Below are positions 61,955 to 64,000 of a DNA stretch of 64,000 bases, piece by piece. Each line of letters opens with the position of its first letter. Position 1 is the first letter of the stretch. Made by a program: the position numbers and the translations under genes. The notes under the pieces are model-generated. The model did no database searches and had not been told where the DNA came from. It worked only from the letters and a program-made list of their open reading frames with translations. The stretch comes from Candidatus Bathyanammoxibius amoris. GTDB lineage: Bacteria; Planctomycetota; Brocadiia; Brocadiales; Bathyanammoxibiaceae. The stretch spans positions 1-64,000 of the forward strand of contig JAMXCW010000003.1 in assembly GCA_024451685.1 (NCBI GenBank). The letters run 5' to 3'.

Positions 61955-62794
61955 ATGGTAATTCTCCTTAGAAATATTGTTGCCGCGCTGCTTTTTACGT
62001 CCTGTTGCTATGGTGAACCAGGTAGTTCAGGGGGCACTATATCCATCTCCGGTTCCACAACCTGCCTCCCGGTTGTCAGTAGGGCCGCCGAGGAGTTTAT
62101 GCAAAAACACCCACAGGTAACGATAACGGTATCTCCTGGTGGCTCTGGGGTTGGCGTAAGCGCTTTGGCCAAGGGGGCAGTCGACATCGGTATGACATCC
62201 AGAGACATTAGTGAAAAGGAGCAAAGAGAATACCGGGAAGTAGACTTCTTTCTCACACCCTTTGCCCGTGATGCGGTGGTCCCGGTAGTATCCTCAGAGG
62301 TCTATGAGGCGGGGATAACCCATCTATCCGTATCCCAAATCGGGGATATTTACAGTGGACAGTTAAAGAACTGGAAAGACCTTGGAGGCCCTGACAGGGG
62401 AATCCTGGTAGTGGACAAGGAGTCTGATAGGGGGACCAGACACGTCTTTATGCAGGCCATCTTTGGCGATAAATATGCAGCCCCAGGAGCTACTATAGTA
62501 ACAGGCCCTAACGATGATATGCAGATGGCCGTTGCCACTAGCGGTGCGGCAATCGGGTTTCTTTCCCACGCATGGATAAACGCCAACGTAAGAGGTCTGG
62601 GAATCAAAGTGGGGGAAGAGGTAATCTATCCCACAACTGCCGATGTCAGAGGCGGACATTTCCCCATATCCCGAAATCTCTCCTTTGTTACAGATGGCCC
62701 GCCAAAGGGAATGGCCAAAGAATTCATGGACTTTGTTCTAAGCCCTAAGGGGTTTAGGATAATCGTCGGTGCGAATCTTGTACCTCTAGAATAA
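61955..62794 (+). CDS. PstS-like phosphate (or arsenate) binding lipoprotein
   Basis: 279 aa. The signal peptide ends in a lipobox (LLFTSC, Cys16 or 17). The mature part is a PBP-like phosphate-binding protein: ISGSTTCLPVVSRAAEEFM, SPGGSGVGVSALAKGAVDIGMTSR (ligand-binding loop), KESDRGTRHVF and AAIGFLSHAW. Phosphate-type contacts present; specificity for arsenate versus phosphate cannot be read. No ABC permease or ATPase nearby. 13-16 bases after the glycosyltransferase, so likely last gene of that operon. Confidence 0.85.
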   Translation: MVILLRNIVAALLFTSCCYGEPGSSGGTISISGSTTCLPVVSRAAEEFMQKHPQVTITVSPGGSGVGVSALAKGAVDIGMTSRDISEKEQREYREVDFFLTPFARDAVVPVVSSEVYEAGITHLSVSQIGDIYSGQLKNWKDLGGPDRGILVVDKESDRGTRHVFMQAIFGDKYAAPGATIVTGPNDDMQMAVATSGAAIGFLSHAWINANVRGLGIKVGEEVIYPTTADVRGGHFPISRNLSFVTDGPPKGMAKEFMDFVLSPKGFRIIVGANLVPLE

Positions 62795-62854
62795 AACCTC
62801 TCTCCGGTACAACACACTCCAGATTAAGACAGCATATAGACGCTGCATTCTTGT

Positions 62855-62886
62855 ATTGCACTGTTGCAATTTTCAAAAAGTGCAAT
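62855..62886. promoter_or_regulatory. Inverted repeat ATTGCACT...AGTGCAAT
   Basis: Eight-base exact arms at 62855-62862 and 62879-62886 around 16 bases that include TTGCAA. It lies between pstS and the zinc-ribbon gene, without a T run, so an operator is more likely than a terminator. Similar TTGCA half-sites occur in the palindrome at 12765-12791. Confidence 0.4.
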
Positions 62887-62947
62887 ATTAAGTCCTCATG
62901 AAGAAATATAAATTGTGATTGGCATAATGGAATAAAGGGGTGGTTGC

Positions 62948-63184
62948 ATGGACAACAAGGCACAGCTTCTACATAGGAAAAGGTACGGGATAAGGACAAA
63001 TAGAAGGGTCCGTACATGTCTGATGTGCGGAAAGGGATTTAGGAGTGAAAGCCCTCATAATCGTAGGTGTTACCACTGTAATAACCGCGTAGAGCAAGCC
63101 AGGGAGAGTTCGTATTATGAGCCGAACATTTATTCTATTGAAGGAGATAAGAGAATAGATTCTTTCAGTACTGACCAGGGGTGA
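62948..63184 (+). CDS. Small zinc-ribbon protein
   Basis: 78 aa with one four-cysteine zinc motif: CLMCGKGF and CYHCNN (two C-x2-C pairs 17 residues apart). The N-terminal part is basic, the C-terminal part polar. AAAGGGG precedes ATG 62948. Likely nucleic-acid or protein contact; no specific family. Ends 4 bases into the HD-GYP remnant frame. Confidence 0.7.
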   Translation: MDNKAQLLHRKRYGIRTNRRVRTCLMCGKGFRSESPHNRRCYHCNNRVEQARESSYYEPNIYSIEGDKRIDSFSTDQG

Positions 63185-63198
63185 GGTCGCTTCTCTGC

Positions 63199-63390
63199 GA
63201 ATGGTCTTTTGTGATTGTTGCAAAACTTGATTTTGTTGAGTCCATGTCCTCTCACCGGCCTTACCGCCCGGCCCTCGGTATAGACAAGGCATTGGAGGAA
63301 ATCCAGCAAAACAGGGGAGTTCTTTATGACTCTAATGTGGTGGATGCCTGCGTGAGACTTTTTACCATGAAAGGGTTTAGGTTCGAATAA
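63199..63390 (+). pseudogene. C-terminal remnant of an HD-GYP phosphodiesterase
   Basis: Reads DFVESMSSHRPYRPALG then KALEEIQQNRGVLYDSNVVDACVRLF, the conserved last third of HD-GYP domains (normally ...AVADVVEAMSSHRPYRPALG). The catalytic HD and GYP motifs upstream are missing and no full gene precedes it; the short start at 63181 is unconvincing. I infer a truncated, decaying c-di-GMP phosphodiesterase. Confidence 0.7.
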
Positions 63391-63544
63391 GAGACCTCTG
63401 TAAAAGCATTTAAGCTGCTACGTGTTTCTTGCATTTGTAATGGCCTGGATAATTTCCTTATAGAAGGGAGAGTTGAATTGCATTAAGTACAAAAAGGCTG
63501 TCCCGTGATGTCGGATTTAACAATCTTTTACTAGGAGACTAATC

Positions 63545-64000
63545 ATGAAGCTAAAACCTTTATTTATTCCAATTTTACTTCTGGGTTTTTTCTTTCTTTT
63601 TGTCCTATCCTGTGCTAAACGTGAGGAGCCAAGAGCGGTTTTTGTTGCACCACGTGCCCCAGCAGCGGACGGAAAGGCACTGTGGAGTTACATCACAAAA
63701 GACTCGCCTTACACTGAATATCAGTTCTGGCCCGGCAAGACGGCACTTTATAAGGGTACTATGCCCCATGGGGCCCTGTTAAACCTCTATGTAAATAACA
63801 AGGCTCTTAGGGCAATAAATAGGGCCATAAAGAGGAAGGCTGGAGTCATAGCCATGCCCAATGGCTCCATCATAGTCAAAGAGAACTACAAGCCTGACAA
63901 GACCCTTGCCGCTATTACTGTGATGTACAAGGTGGCCGGCTACAATCCTGAGGCCAGCAACTGGTTCTGGGCCAAATACTCCCCGAAGGGTGAGATAGCG
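63545..64000 (+). CDS. Cytochrome P460-family lipoprotein (3' end beyond window)
   Basis: First 152 codons. The signal (IPILLLGFFFLFVLSC) ends in a lipobox (Cys21). The rest reads YTEYQFWPGKTALYKG, PHGALLNLYVN, MPNGSIIVKENY, TVMYKVAGYNPEASNWFWAKYSP, all typical of cytochrome P460 proteins that handle hydroxylamine or NO. The C-x-x-C-H heme motif and crosslinking Lys lie in the part beyond the edge. AGGAGA precedes ATG 63545 by 6 bases. Confidence 0.9.
   Translation, partial: MKLKPLFIPILLLGFFFLFVLSCAKREEPRAVFVAPRAPAADGKALWSYITKDSPYTEYQFWPGKTALYKGTMPHGALLNLYVNNKALRAINRAIKRKAGVIAMPNGSIIVKENYKPDKTLAAITVMYKVAGYNPEASNWFWAKYSPKGEIA

Noticed and set aside
1-64000. tRNA or rRNA genes
   Set aside because: No cloverleaf-like or rRNA-like segment was recognised by eye in any intergenic region; a tRNAscan run would be needed to exclude them fully.

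Overview
The window reads as chromosome of a bacterium with about 55-60% GC that lives at least partly without oxygen. It carries the anaerobic (cobalt-early) vitamin B12 pathway, a five-heme cytochrome c, the start of a cytochrome P460, radical SAM enzymes (one with a Tat signal), ThyX and an FMN-type glutamate synthase. The mix resembles anammox-type Planctomycetota (Brocadiales) or another deep anaerobic lineage. That is an inference from gene content: there is no rRNA or other phylogenetic marker here. Three stretches are clearly more AT-rich than the rest (1-2340, about 20380-23520 and about 62800-63600) and look acquired or decaying.

Layout. 1-2340: AT-rich edge with a GH64-like secreted protein, the start of a tandem second copy, and a remnant of a type IIG restriction enzyme. 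2393-19861: B12 operon behind a near-consensus promoter (cobD, cbiP, cbiB, cbiA, cbiX-cbiC fusion, cbiD, cbiE, cbiL, a DraG-like gene, cbiF). It is then interrupted by a MarR-RND efflux cassette with its own promoter and a perfect 27-bp palindromic operator, and ends with cbiG, cbiH and cbiJ. cbiT is not seen. 19885-26986: accessory stretch with a HicB-like orphan, a 933-aa HEPN/NB-ARC/TPR/cold-shock-fold protein (candidate defence protein), an FmdE-like protein, a TPR protein, a macrodomain and a small membrane protein. 27143-31399 (minus): purA-uppS-cdsA-phoH-ybeY. 31590-45591: nucleotide, cofactor and tRNA-modification genes (surE, cdd, punA, thyX, rpiB, tsaC-like), a Tat-tagged radical SAM protein, a membrane spermidine-synthase-like protein with a small lipoprotein upstream, two P-loop NTPases and a possible ADP-ribosyltransferase-fold protein.

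45788-54192 (minus): a GlcD-type flavoprotein, an FMN glutamate synthase, and three tandem CADD/PqqC-type (heme-oxygenase-like) proteins. These three lie behind a near-perfect sigma-54 promoter and directly downstream of a soluble histidine kinase and an NtrC-type sigma-54 activator, so they look like one regulated system. 54193-57654: palindromic repeats, a lipoprotein and the five-heme cytochrome. 57655-62794 (plus): a fusion of PqqD-like, radical SAM/SPASM and ArsM-like methyltransferase domains, overlapping a DUF3179 protein whose in-frame UGA is followed by a textbook bacterial SECIS hairpin (a predicted selenoprotein), then an arsenosugar-type (TIGR04282) glycosyltransferase and a PstS-like binding protein. 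62948-64000: zinc-ribbon protein, HD-GYP remnant and a partial cytochrome P460 lipoprotein.

The strongest leads for new biology are the UGA/SECIS DUF3179 gene and the rSAM-ArsM fusion operon around it, the sigma-54-controlled triple CADD-like system, and the HEPN-STAND-TPR-cold-shock protein. The apparent CUG and AUU starts of cbiD and cbiH are also worth checking.
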